NCBI GenBank assembly: GCA_035524275.1 | Contig: DATKPC010000049.1 | Location: 1-64,000 of the forward strand | Direction of reading: 5' to 3' | DNA: 64,000 nt | From: DATKPC01 sp035524275 | GTDB lineage: Bacteria; Pseudomonadota; Gammaproteobacteria; Burkholderiales; Burkholderiaceae_F | In this document: positions 27,079 to 34,571 of the stretch, piece by piece | Layout: each line of letters begins with the position of its first letter | How positions within the stretch are numbered: the first letter of the stretch is position 1 | Notes under the pieces: model-generated | Told to the model about the DNA's origin: nothing | What the model saw: the letters and a program-made list of their open reading frames with translations, nothing else | Database searches by the model: none | Position numbers and translations under genes: made by a program

Positions 27079-27710
27079 ACGCCGTCACCGCCACCCGGAT
27101 CGCGGTGACGCGTACCGAAACCGCGGCGGCCGGTGCCGCCGAGCGGATCCAGGGCGTCCGCGAAGACCTCCCGCCGGGAGAGCACGTCCTCTGGCAGGGC
27201 TCCCCGTCGTGGCAGTTCATGGCACGTCACGTGTTCCACGTCCGCCAGGTCGCGATCTACTTCGTGGTGCTGGCCGCTGCGAGCGCCGCGATGGCAGCGG
27301 CCGAGGGCCAGTCACCCGTGGCCGCGTGCGCGACGCTCGTCGCGATGGGCGCTGCCGCCTGCGCGCTGCTCTCGCTGCTGGCGTGGCTTTCGGCGCGGAC
27401 GACGATCTACGCGATCACGACGCGGCGCGTCTTCATGAAGATCGGCATCGCGCTGCCCGGGTTCGTGAACCTGCCGCTGCACGACATCGAATCGGCCGCC
27501 GTCGCGACATACGGCGGAGGGCACGGCGACTTGCCGCTGCTGCTGGAGCCGCGCGCGCACATCGCCTACCTGCACCTGTGGCCGCATGCGAGGCCGTGGC
27601 ACGTCAAGCGCCCGGAGCCGATGCTGCGCGGCGTCGCCGATAGCCCTCGCGTCGCGGCCATCCTTGCCGCGGCGCTGAGGACGCGCGCCGCGGATGCCGC
27701 AGCGGGTTGA
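27075..27710 (+). CDS. puhB: Photosynthetic complex assembly protein PuhB
   Basis: PuhB is a membrane protein required for efficient reaction-centre assembly. The 211-residue product begins at a GTG overlapping the puhA stop. It has a soluble N-terminus, two transmembrane segments (~59-78 and ~85-105) and a bPH2-like domain typified by TTRRVFMKIGIALP. The pattern LPPGEHVLWQGSP at ~31-43 is characteristic of the family. It is the third gene of puhA-puhB-puhC. Confidence 0.92.
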   Translation: MNAVTATRIAVTRTETAAAGAAERIQGVREDLPPGEHVLWQGSPSWQFMARHVFHVRQVAIYFVVLAAASAAMAAAEGQSPVAACATLVAMGAAACALLSLLAWLSARTTIYAITTRRVFMKIGIALPGFVNLPLHDIESAAVATYGGGHGDLPLLLEPRAHIAYLHLWPHARPWHVKRPEPMLRGVADSPRVAAILAAALRTRAADAAAG

Positions 27711-27728
27711 AGAAAGGCACGAGGCCGG

Positions 27729-28223
27729 ATGCACCCGCTCTTCTCCGAATTGCCGTTTCCGCGCACGCCGCTACGTGCGGCGATGGGGCTCGTCGTGGTC
27801 GCGATCCTCGCCGCCCTCGGCGCGCGACTCTTCGGGATTCCGACCGGCGGGCACGGCGACGACGCGGCGCCTGCGCGCCTCGAGCGCGACCTGCGGTTCG
27901 TCGACCGCGCCGCGGGAGGTATCGACGTCCTCGACGCACGCTCCGGCCGCACGATCGATGTCCTTCAGCCCGGGCAGGACGGATTCATCCGCGCGACCGT
28001 TCGCGGCCTCGTGCGCGAACGCAAGCGCCGCGGGCTCGGCGCGGAAGTCCCGTTCCACCTGGCGCTGCATGCCGACGGCCGGCTGACGCTGGAGGATCCG
28101 GCGACCGCGCGCTCGCTGGAGCTTGAAGCATTCGGACCTGCCAATTCCGGCGCCTTCGCGCGCCTCCTGGGCACGCCGCCGGCGGGAACGCTGACGCTGG
28201 CCGGCCCGACGACAACCCCCTGA
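27729..28223 (+). CDS. puhC: Photosynthetic complex assembly protein PuhC
   Basis: PuhC is a small membrane-anchored periplasmic protein that supports growth and organisation of RC-LH1. The 164-residue product has one N-terminal transmembrane helix (~17-35) and a periplasmic domain containing LRFVDRAAGGIDVLDA and GFIRATVRGLVRER, both family-typical. It follows puhB by 18 bp and precedes acsF by 22 bp. Confidence 0.9.
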   Translation: MHPLFSELPFPRTPLRAAMGLVVVAILAALGARLFGIPTGGHGDDAAPARLERDLRFVDRAAGGIDVLDARSGRTIDVLQPGQDGFIRATVRGLVRERKRRGLGAEVPFHLALHADGRLTLEDPATARSLELEAFGPANSGAFARLLGTPPAGTLTLAGPTTTP

Positions 28224-28245
28224 ACCGGCAACGAGGAGAGGCCCG

Positions 28246-29310
28246 ATGGACGCGAGCGAATCGATCACCACCGCTGAGGACGCGTCGCGGCGCGCGCGCG
28301 CCAAGACGCTGCTCAGCCCGCGCTTCTACCGTACCGACTACGCGGCGATGGACCGGATCGATTTCGCTCCGCTGCGGCGCGAATGGGACGACATCCTTGC
28401 GGAGTTCGAGCGCGACAGCAACCGCAGCCATTTCGAGCGCGACGAGGATTTCTCGGCCGAGGTGCGCGACATGCCGCCGGCGCTGAAGCAGGAGTTCCTC
28501 GACTTCCTCGTCAGTTCGCTGACGGCGGAATTCTCCGGGTGCGTCCTCTACAACGAGATCCGGCAGAAGGCGACGAATCCGGACGTTCGCGCGCTGATGG
28601 GCTACATGGCACGCGACGAATCGCGTCACGCCGGCTTCATCAACCGCAGCCTGCGCGACTTCGGCCTGGGCGTCGACCTCGGGGCGCTGAAGAAGACGAA
28701 GCACTACACGTATTTCCGCCCGAAATTCATCTTCTACGCGACGTACCTGTCGGAAAAGATCGGCTACGCGCGGTATATCACCATCTTCCGCCACCTGGAG
28801 CGCCATCCGGAGCAGCGGTTCCATCCGATCTTCCGCTGGTTCGAATCGTGGTGCAACGACGAATTCCGCCACGGGGAAGCGTTCGCGCTGATCATGCGCA
28901 GCGACCCGAAGCTGCTTGGCGGGATCAACCGGCTCTGGATCCGCTTCTTCCTGCTCGCGGTGTTCGCGACGATGTACGTTCGCGACCACCTGCGCCCGGC
29001 GCTGCACGAGGCCTTCGGCTTCGATCCGACCGACTACGACCTGCGGGTGCTGCACATCACGTCGGAGATCAGCCGGCAGGTGTTCCCGCTGACGCTCGAC
29101 ATCGAGAATCCGGCGTTCCGTGCCGGACTCGACCGCCTGTTCCGGATCGCCGATCGCATCCGTGAGGAGAAAGCGAACGGCGGCCTGCTCGGGCGGATCC
29201 GCTGCGCCGGGCTGGCGCTGGCCGCCGTGGCGACGTTCACGCGCCTGTACCTGCTGCCGGTGCGCCCCAACGAGACGCCGGACCAGGTCCGCCTCGCGCC
29301 CGCCTGGTAG
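28246..29310 (+). CDS. acsF: Aerobic Mg-protoporphyrin IX monomethyl ester cyclase
   Basis: AcsF is the oxygen-dependent diiron monooxygenase that closes ring E, turning Mg-protoporphyrin IX monomethyl ester into divinyl protochlorophyllide. The 354-residue product has the diiron ligand set of the family: Glu in LTAEFSGCVLY, ARDESRHAGF and NDEFRHGEAF. A GAGGAG ribosome site precedes the ATG. Its place between puhC and puhE resembles the arrangement known from Rubrivivax. Presence of acsF without a visible bchE indicates that bacteriochlorophyll can be made with oxygen present. Confidence 0.97.
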   Translation: MDASESITTAEDASRRARAKTLLSPRFYRTDYAAMDRIDFAPLRREWDDILAEFERDSNRSHFERDEDFSAEVRDMPPALKQEFLDFLVSSLTAEFSGCVLYNEIRQKATNPDVRALMGYMARDESRHAGFINRSLRDFGLGVDLGALKKTKHYTYFRPKFIFYATYLSEKIGYARYITIFRHLERHPEQRFHPIFRWFESWCNDEFRHGEAFALIMRSDPKLLGGINRLWIRFFLLAVFATMYVRDHLRPALHEAFGFDPTDYDLRVLHITSEISRQVFPLTLDIENPAFRAGLDRLFRIADRIREEKANGGLLGRIRCAGLALAAVATFTRLYLLPVRPNETPDQVRLAPAW

Positions 29311-29362
29311 AGCGCGGCCGAGGGCAGCGCGCATTGCATCGACGAGGCGCCGGGCACGCCGC

Positions 29363-30190
29363 ATGAGCGAAGTGCTGCTGCCCGTCGCGTTTTCGCTCTT
29401 TGCCTGGTGGTTCGGCACCGGTATCGTCTTTCTTCTCGAGCCCGCGGCCCGACGCGGCGGCAAGCGCGCGATGGTCCTCGTCGGTGCCGCCGCCGCGGTC
29501 GCACTGACGGGCATCGGGCACGCGAGCCGCATGGCCACGGCCGCCGGGGCCTACCTCGGATTCGCGTCCAGCGTTGCGCTCTGGGGGGCCATCGAGATCG
29601 GCTTCCTCTCGGGCCGGATCGTCGGGCCGCGGCGCCACCCCTGCCCGCCCGGCTGCCATGGGCCGCGCCACTTCCTTCACGCCGTCGAAGCGCTGCTGCA
29701 CCATGAGATCGCGCTGCTGCTCGGCGGCGTGGCCGTTGCCGTGGCGAGCTGGGGCCACCCGAACCTCGCCGGCGCCTGGACGTTCGCGGTCCTCTGGACG
29801 ATGCGCGCCAGCGCAAAGATCAACCTGCACCTCGGCGTCCGCAATCCCGGCGAACACCTGCTGCCGCCGCAGCTCTCGCACCTGCGCTGCTACTTCGCGC
29901 GCCGCCCGATCAATCTGTTCTTTCCGTTCACGGTCAGCGCCGCGACCGCAGCCGCGGCCTTGATGGTCCAGGAAATCCTCATGCGACCACCCGACGCGAT
30001 CCGCTGCGGCTTGCTGCTCGTCGTCACGCTGCTGGTCCTGGCCATCGTCGAGCACTGGCTCCTCGTCCTTCCGCTGCGCGCCGATGCCCTGTGGGCGTGG
30101 GCGATACGTCGCGCCCGGCCGCAGGGCGGCGCGGCGCACGCCGATGAGGCGGGGCCGGACGCGTCACGACGGGGGTTGCGGGTCTCGTAG
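29363..30190 (+). CDS. puhE: Photosynthetic complex assembly protein PuhE
   Basis: PuhE is a polytopic membrane protein (DUF3623 family) thought to modulate bacteriochlorophyll synthesis or RC-LH1 assembly. The 275-residue product has about seven transmembrane helices and the family segments FAWWFGTGIVFLLE, FHAVEALLHHE-like (FLHAVEALLHHEIALL) and RASAKINLHLGVRNPGEH. It is the last gene of the plus-strand superoperon, 52 bp after acsF. The C-terminal ~35 residues are low-complexity. Confidence 0.93.
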   Translation: MSEVLLPVAFSLFAWWFGTGIVFLLEPAARRGGKRAMVLVGAAAAVALTGIGHASRMATAAGAYLGFASSVALWGAIEIGFLSGRIVGPRRHPCPPGCHGPRHFLHAVEALLHHEIALLLGGVAVAVASWGHPNLAGAWTFAVLWTMRASAKINLHLGVRNPGEHLLPPQLSHLRCYFARRPINLFFPFTVSAATAAAALMVQEILMRPPDAIRCGLLLVVTLLVLAIVEHWLLVLPLRADALWAWAIRRARPQGGAAHADEAGPDASRRGLRVS

Positions 30191-30251
30191 GCGGCGCCGG
30201 CCGGCTCTGCTTTGGGCGCCTTTCCCCGACCCCTCCCGCTCGCTCGAGCGG

Positions 30252-30299
30252 AAAAAAAAGCCCGCGCGAGCCGCGATAGTGCGAAGCGGCGCGCGCGGG
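30252..30299 (-). terminator. Rho-independent terminator of the puf operon
   Basis: Reading the minus strand, an 8-bp perfect GC stem (CCCGCGCG/CGCGCGGG) with further pairing in the loop region is followed by C and eight T residues. It lies ~150 bp beyond the pufC stop, the expected end of pufBALMC mRNA. Confidence 0.85.
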
Positions 30300-30449
30300 T
30301 GGCGACTCCGTTCTGGGCGGGCGGCCGGGGACTCGCCGTGTTCCACATGCCCCTTGTCCTGCCCGTCCGTCCCCCCGGGACGTTCGTCTTCTCCTCGTCC
30401 TTCGTCTCTCCTTGTCCTTCGCCGTTCCTGCTCCTGAAGCCTCTCGCGC

Positions 30450-31865
30450 TCAGTGCGCCTCGCTGATATCGACGCGGCGCGCGTCGTCGCTCGTGCCCCC
30501 GACCGAGAATTCCGGCTTTTTCAAGACGATGCGCCCGACGTCGGCGCCCGCGGCCTTCAGCGCGTCGCGCACCGCGAATGCGCGCTGCTTCGCGAGCTCG
30601 AGGTTCGCCGCCGGATTTCCCGTCTTGTCGGCGAACCCCGACACGTCGACGTGCAGGTCCGGATGCTCCTTCAACTGCTTCGCGACGGCCTCGATCAATT
30701 GCGCGCCATCCGTGCTCAGCTGCTTCTTCCCGACGGCGAACAGCACGCGCGCCGGCAGCGCCGAGGTCTCCGGCTCCGCCGCCGGCGCCGCCTCCGCCGC
30801 GGGCGCCACCGCGGGTTGCTCGTGCTCGGCGGCCAGTTCGGGGTAGTCCTTCAGCATGCTGACGCCATAGAGCGGCTTGTAGACACCCTGGTGGCACGTC
30901 AGGCAGTTCACTTTCGGGCCGTCGCCCATCGGACCCATCCGCTCCGCCGGGAGCTTCTCGGCCAGCGGGACGAGATAGTCGCCGTTGAGATGGCGGACCA
31001 TCCGGATCCCGTACCAGGCGGTGGTCCGCGCCGGACTGCTCATCTGCCACGACGCAAACTGCTGCGTGTTGTGGCAGTACGTGCAGTTGACGCCGAGCGC
31101 CTTGGAGAAATGCATCATCAGGCCGTACGTCCACTCCGTGTGCTGGATCGTCGCATGGTGGTCCGACGGCAGCGGCACCGGCGCCTCGACGCGAATTTCT
31201 CCGGAATCCTTCAGGAATACGCTGAACGGATCGAGCGGAAGCGAGGCCAGCCCCACGGTCGTCGCCGGCGCGTTCTGCTGGTTGCGCCAGCCGGCATAGT
31301 GGCCGGACTCCTCGGACGACCGGTCCTTGAACCACACGTACGACGGCACCGGCTGGCCACGGTGGCACGTGTAGCAGGTGACGCCGGTCGTGCTGACGTG
31401 GTCCTTCCACGCGCCATTGATGTTGCGCGTCATCTGCAGCATGCGGCGCGCGACGACCTTCGTGTACAGGCTGTCGGCGGAAAAGTCGTCGCCGGCCTTG
31501 TGGCAGTACGGGCAGCCCTGGTCCGGCGCGACCCAGCTCGCCATCGACAGCATCACGCGCGTGAACTGCGCGACGCTCAGGTCACCGAGGACCTGCACGT
31601 TCTTGAACGCGGCCGACGCGCGCGGCTCGCCGTCTTCGGCCGCGGGCTGCGACGGCGGAACCTGGAGCTTCGCGAATTCCGCTTCGTACAGCCGCGGATT
31701 GACGATCTGCACCTGGCCGTCGCCGCGAAAACCGCGCTGGATCGACTCCATCGGCGGACGTTCGCAGCCGGCCAGCAACGCGGCGCACGCGACTGCCGCA
31801 ACCGCGGCAGCGCGGAATCCCGAATGGCGACGCACGACGGTTTCCTCTCGACTCGGCGCGTTCAT
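30450..31865 (-). CDS. pufC: Tetraheme reaction-centre cytochrome PufC fused to an OmpA-like domain
   Basis: PufC is the periplasmic lipoprotein that re-reduces the photo-oxidised special pair. In this 471-residue protein a signal peptide ends at a lipobox LLAGC (C34). Four CxxCH heme sites follow at C118-H122 (CPYCH), C164-H168 (CYTCH), C261-H265 (CTYCH) and C321-H325 (CLTCH). This part ends at about residue 345, the usual end of PufC. After an Ala/Pro/Glu linker (~346-369) comes an extra domain (~370-468) with the OmpA C-terminal pattern: VLFAVGKKQLS, then SGFADKTG, NLELAKQRAFAVRDAL and ARRVDI. In OmpA/Pal proteins this fold binds peptidoglycan. The start overlaps the pufM stop, and the terminator follows. 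The heme part is certain; the role of the extra domain is inferred. Confidence 0.95.
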   Translation of the reverse strand: MNAPSREETVVRRHSGFRAAAVAAVACAALLAGCERPPMESIQRGFRGDGQVQIVNPRLYEAEFAKLQVPPSQPAAEDGEPRASAAFKNVQVLGDLSVAQFTRVMLSMASWVAPDQGCPYCHKAGDDFSADSLYTKVVARRMLQMTRNINGAWKDHVSTTGVTCYTCHRGQPVPSYVWFKDRSSEESGHYAGWRNQQNAPATTVGLASLPLDPFSVFLKDSGEIRVEAPVPLPSDHHATIQHTEWTYGLMMHFSKALGVNCTYCHNTQQFASWQMSSPARTTAWYGIRMVRHLNGDYLVPLAEKLPAERMGPMGDGPKVNCLTCHQGVYKPLYGVSMLKDYPELAAEHEQPAVAPAAEAAPAAEPETSALPARVLFAVGKKQLSTDGAQLIEAVAKQLKEHPDLHVDVSGFADKTGNPAANLELAKQRAFAVRDALKAAGADVGRIVLKKPEFSVGGTSDDARRVDISEAH

Positions 31866-32854
31866 GGCGTGTGTCCCGGCAGGACGGCGGGAGCCAGCGT
31901 CGCCGGATCCACGGCGGGCGGATTGACCGGCGGGTACGTCGGCGCGACGTGATGCTTGACCGCCCACAGGTACCAGTTGTCGACCGCCGTGCCGCTGAGC
32001 AGGATCCCGATCCCGCCGACGAGCGGCGTCAGGACCGCGAACCACCAGCCCCAACGGTGGATCGATTCCATCGTCGCGTTGAAGCCCATCGTCCAGCGCC
32101 AGAAAAGCGCCGCGCGCTCGCTCGCCGTGCCCCGATCGACGATCTGGTCGATCTCGCGCTCGCCGCCGTAGCGGGTCACCGCGAGGATCGTCGCCGCGTG
32201 CATCGCGAACAGCAGCGTCGAGCCGTACAGGAACGCGATCGACAGCGCGTGGAACGGGCAGTAGAACAGATTGCCGTAGCGCAGCGAGAAGGCCGCCGTC
32301 CAGTCGAGGTGCGGGAAAATCCCGAACGGAACCGCTTCGCTCCAGCTTCCCATCAGCAGGGGACGGATGAAGCCGAGGACGAGGTAGAGCCAGATCGCGG
32401 CGGCGAACGCCCACGCCAAGTGCGTGCCCATCCCGAGCGCCCGGGCCCGCTTGTAAGTGCGGATCCACCACAGGATGATCGAACTCGTCAGGAAGAATCC
32501 CGCCATCAGCCACCAACCGCCCTCGTTGAGCGGCGGTATCCGCAGCCCGTACTTCGGCGCCGGCGGTTCGAGCGCGAGCCACGGCAGCTGCCGCACGAAC
32601 TGCACCGGATCCCAGTTCACCGAGGCGAACATGTTGAGACCGATGATCTCGATCGCGATGAAGCCGAAGATGATGGACAGCAGACCGAAGAAACCGAGGT
32701 AGATCGGACCGATCTGCGCGTCGCCGATGATGCCCAGCAGCCCGCTGAAGATCGGATCGCCCTGCCGGACCCACGAGCCCGGCCGCAGCGGGGGCCCGAG
32801 GTGGGCCGGCCCACGCAGTTGAACCTGCGTGAAGATGTTCTGGTAGTTCGCCAT
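31862..32854 (-). CDS. pufM: Photosynthetic reaction centre M subunit
   Basis: PufM binds half of the special pair, the primary quinone site and, with PufL, the non-heme iron. The 330-residue product has five transmembrane helices. Histidine ligands are visible in NLFYCPFHALSIAFLYG (special-pair BChl) and LLFAMHAATILAV (iron), with further iron ligands in the GEREIDQIVDRG loop (Glu) and ATMESIHRWGWW (His). It is followed by pufC with overlapping stop/start and preceded by pufL with a 19-bp gap. The Pro-rich C-terminal extension fits species that carry PufC. Confidence 0.97.
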   Translation of the reverse strand: MANYQNIFTQVQLRGPAHLGPPLRPGSWVRQGDPIFSGLLGIIGDAQIGPIYLGFFGLLSIIFGFIAIEIIGLNMFASVNWDPVQFVRQLPWLALEPPAPKYGLRIPPLNEGGWWLMAGFFLTSSIILWWIRTYKRARALGMGTHLAWAFAAAIWLYLVLGFIRPLLMGSWSEAVPFGIFPHLDWTAAFSLRYGNLFYCPFHALSIAFLYGSTLLFAMHAATILAVTRYGGEREIDQIVDRGTASERAALFWRWTMGFNATMESIHRWGWWFAVLTPLVGGIGILLSGTAVDNWYLWAVKHHVAPTYPPVNPPAVDPATLAPAVLPGHTP

Positions 32855-32873
32855 GGTTCAGCTCCCGGATCGC

Positions 32874-33701
32874 TCAGCGCTGCCAGATCGGCAGGTCGAG
32901 CCACCAGCTCCACCATTCCGGCCAGCCCCGCGTCCAGAACGGTCCGCTGATCACGATGCACACCGCGCTGAAGAAGACGGCCGACAGCGCCAGGAACAGC
33001 CCGAGTCGATGGATCCCGAGCGCGCCGATCGAATAGCCGATGAAATCGCGAAAGAACGCGTTCTCGTGCTCCGGCGACCGCACCGTCTCGCCCGGCGTCG
33101 GATTCGCCGCCGACAGGATGATCGAGCCGTGCATCGCGAGCGCCAGCGTCGTCGTGAAGAACAGCGTGATCGCGAGCATGTGCGCCGGGTTGTAGTGGAA
33201 ATGCAGGTACTGGTAGCCGACGTTCGACACCCAGTCGAGGTGGCTGAAGATCCCGTACGGGAAGCCGTGGCCCCACGCGCCGAGCAGCAGCGGCCGGATG
33301 ACCACGAGCGTGACGTAAGCCAGGATCGCGAAGCCGAACGCGACCGGCACGTGGTAACCCATCCCGAGCTTGCGGCAGATCTCGACTTCGCGCAGCGCCC
33401 ACGAGACGAAGGCGCCGACCGCGCAGACCGTGATGATCTGCCACAAGCCGCCCTCGCGCAGCGGCGCGAGCGCCAGGCCGTAGCTCAGGTCCGGCGGCGC
33501 GATGCTGATCTGCCAGATGTTCCAGGTCGGGCCGATCGCCACGCCGTAGAGAATGAGCGCGATCCCGACGAAACTGAAGAAAACGGTGGTGACGCCGAAG
33601 AAGCCGACGTAGAACGGGCCGACCCAGAAGTCGAACAGGTCCCCGCCGACGAGCGTCCCGCCGCGCACGCGGTACTTCCTCTCAAAACTCAGCAACGCCA
33701 T
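32874..33701 (-). CDS. pufL: Photosynthetic reaction centre L subunit
   Basis: PufL pairs with PufM to hold the special pair, bacteriopheophytins and the secondary quinone. The 275-residue product starts MALLSFERKYRVRGGTL, the family's standard N-terminus; the open frame extends 10 codons upstream but lacks family similarity there. Key sites include HFHYNPAHMLAI (special-pair ligand region) and LALAMHGSIILSA (iron ligand His). The gene lies 115 bp after pufA; in other phototrophs the pufA-pufL interval carries mRNA stem-loops. Confidence 0.97.
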   Translation of the reverse strand: MALLSFERKYRVRGGTLVGGDLFDFWVGPFYVGFFGVTTVFFSFVGIALILYGVAIGPTWNIWQISIAPPDLSYGLALAPLREGGLWQIITVCAVGAFVSWALREVEICRKLGMGYHVPVAFGFAILAYVTLVVIRPLLLGAWGHGFPYGIFSHLDWVSNVGYQYLHFHYNPAHMLAITLFFTTTLALAMHGSIILSAANPTPGETVRSPEHENAFFRDFIGYSIGALGIHRLGLFLALSAVFFSAVCIVISGPFWTRGWPEWWSWWLDLPIWQR

Positions 33702-33816
33702 TTCCGCATCCTCTCCTCGCGAGTTGCGCACCGGCTGTTCAGCGCCGTCCGCGCCGGGTCGTCGCGGGCGCGCGCCTTGCCCCAGGCGCCGCGCGCACCC
33801 GCTGCGTCGACCGTCG

Positions 33817-33996
33817 CTATTTCTGCGCGGCCGGCACCGGCGCCATCTGGATCGCCTTCGCGTGCGGTCCGTCGATCCAGTTGAACTTCGGGCTGCTGAG
33901 CAGGATGAAATGGATCAGCAGCGCGAGAGCGAAAAGGAACGCGAACACCGCGATCAAGGCGCGACGCGGATCGAATAGAAGCCATAAACGCCACAT
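33817..33996 (-). CDS. pufA: Light-harvesting 1 alpha polypeptide
   Basis: The 59-residue product begins MWRLWLLFDPRRALI, the LH1-alpha signature, followed by one transmembrane helix with the BChl-binding histidine in LLIHFILL (H29) and a periplasmic tail with FNWIDG. A good ribosome site (TTAGGAGGG) precedes the ATG and overlaps the stop codon of the small gene upstream (orf74), so translation of the two is likely coupled. PufA and PufB subunits form the LH1 ring around the reaction centre. Confidence 0.96.
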   Translation of the reverse strand: MWRLWLLFDPRRALIAVFAFLFALALLIHFILLSSPKFNWIDGPHAKAIQMAPVPAAQK

Positions 33997-34009
33997 CGAT
34001 GTTTCCCTC

Positions 34010-34234
34010 CTAAGGCAAGTAGGACATGAAGCTGTAGACCGCCGACCGCACCGCTCCGGGCAACGACTGCCCGCCCTCGGCGCCCGGGAACCACGACCGC
34101 CACTTGAGCCCGAGCGAACCGCCCACGAGCGCGATCAGGAGAAACACCGCAAAACTGACCACGAAGATCGCGACCAGGGATGCGGAGCGCTCGTCGGCGA
34201 CGGCCGGAAGCGCGTTGGTGTCGGCATGTCTCAT
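34010..34234 (-). CDS. Unrecognised 74-residue single-helix protein between pufB and pufA (orf74)
   Basis: This gene lies between pufB and pufA, where these two are normally adjacent. The 74-residue product has a polar N-terminus, one hydrophobic helix (~20-42, SLVAIFVVSFAVFLLIALVG), then KWRSWFPGAEGG and a conserved-looking amphipathic end (AVRSAVYSFMSYLP). There is no histidine inside the helix, so it is not an ordinary BChl-binding LH1 subunit. A ribosome site (GAGGAG, 8 nt spacing) precedes the ATG, and its TAG overlaps the pufA ribosome site. By size and topology it recalls PufQ (also ~74 residues, one helix), but PufQ normally precedes pufB and the by-eye similarity is slight. It could be an extra RC-LH1 component or an assembly factor. 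Confidence 0.82.
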   Translation of the reverse strand: MRHADTNALPAVADERSASLVAIFVVSFAVFLLIALVGGSLGLKWRSWFPGAEGGQSLPGAVRSAVYSFMSYLP

Positions 34235-34257
34235 GAAGATGTCTCCTCAGCGAACGA

Positions 34258-34410
34258 TCACAGCCACGGACGCCAGTTCCAGACGAGTATGTGGGCGATG
34301 ATCGCGACGACCGTGAAGCCGATGAAGCTGGAGACGAAGATCTTGTGGAACTCCTGCGCCTCGCGCTCCGTCAGCCCGGTCAGCGTGCTGCTCCGGTCAG
34401 TGTCTGCCAT
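34258..34410 (-). CDS. pufB: Light-harvesting 1 beta polypeptide
   Basis: The 50-residue product has the LH1-beta pattern: acidic N-terminus with LTEREAQEFHKIF, a transmembrane helix with the BChl-ligand histidine in VVAIIAHILVW (H40) and the C-terminal NWRPWL. The ATG at 34410 is preceded by a perfect AGGAGG; a longer open frame upstream lacks family similarity. It is the first gene of pufB-orf74-pufA-pufL-pufM-pufC, 161 bp after bchZ. Confidence 0.96.
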   Translation of the reverse strand: MADTDRSSTLTGLTEREAQEFHKIFVSSFIGFTVVAIIAHILVWNWRPWL

Positions 34411-34571
34411 AAGAAAATTTCCTCCTTTCAAGCCTTTCGGCGGTTGCCGCTGGAACCCCGCGGCAGGGGACACGACGGCCGTCCGGCCGCGTATGGCGAA
34501 AGTCGCGCGCGCGACCGATGCTCGTGGTGGGGGCGCCGTGGGCGGCTCTCATCGCGTCGTCCTTCGGCGTC
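34411..34571 (-). promoter_or_regulatory. bchZ-pufB intergenic region (puf leader)
   Basis: 161 bp of GC-rich sequence with short inverted repeats (for example CGGCCG/CGGCCG around 34478-34490). I see no TGT-N12-ACA site and no good TTGACA, unlike the bch and crt promoters. The puf genes may therefore be read through from bchCXYZ or use a promoter of a different class (RegA-type control is known for puf in other species). No operator can be assigned by eye. Confidence 0.4.

Noticed and set aside
30191..30449. Small open frames between puhE and pufC
   Set aside because: They overlap the terminator and have no ribosome site or recognisable product; the interval is the convergent end of two operons.
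34010..34234. Reading orf74 as a second LH1 beta polypeptide
   Set aside because: It lacks the histidine within the helix and the WRPW ending of beta polypeptides; pufB itself is clearly the next gene upstream.
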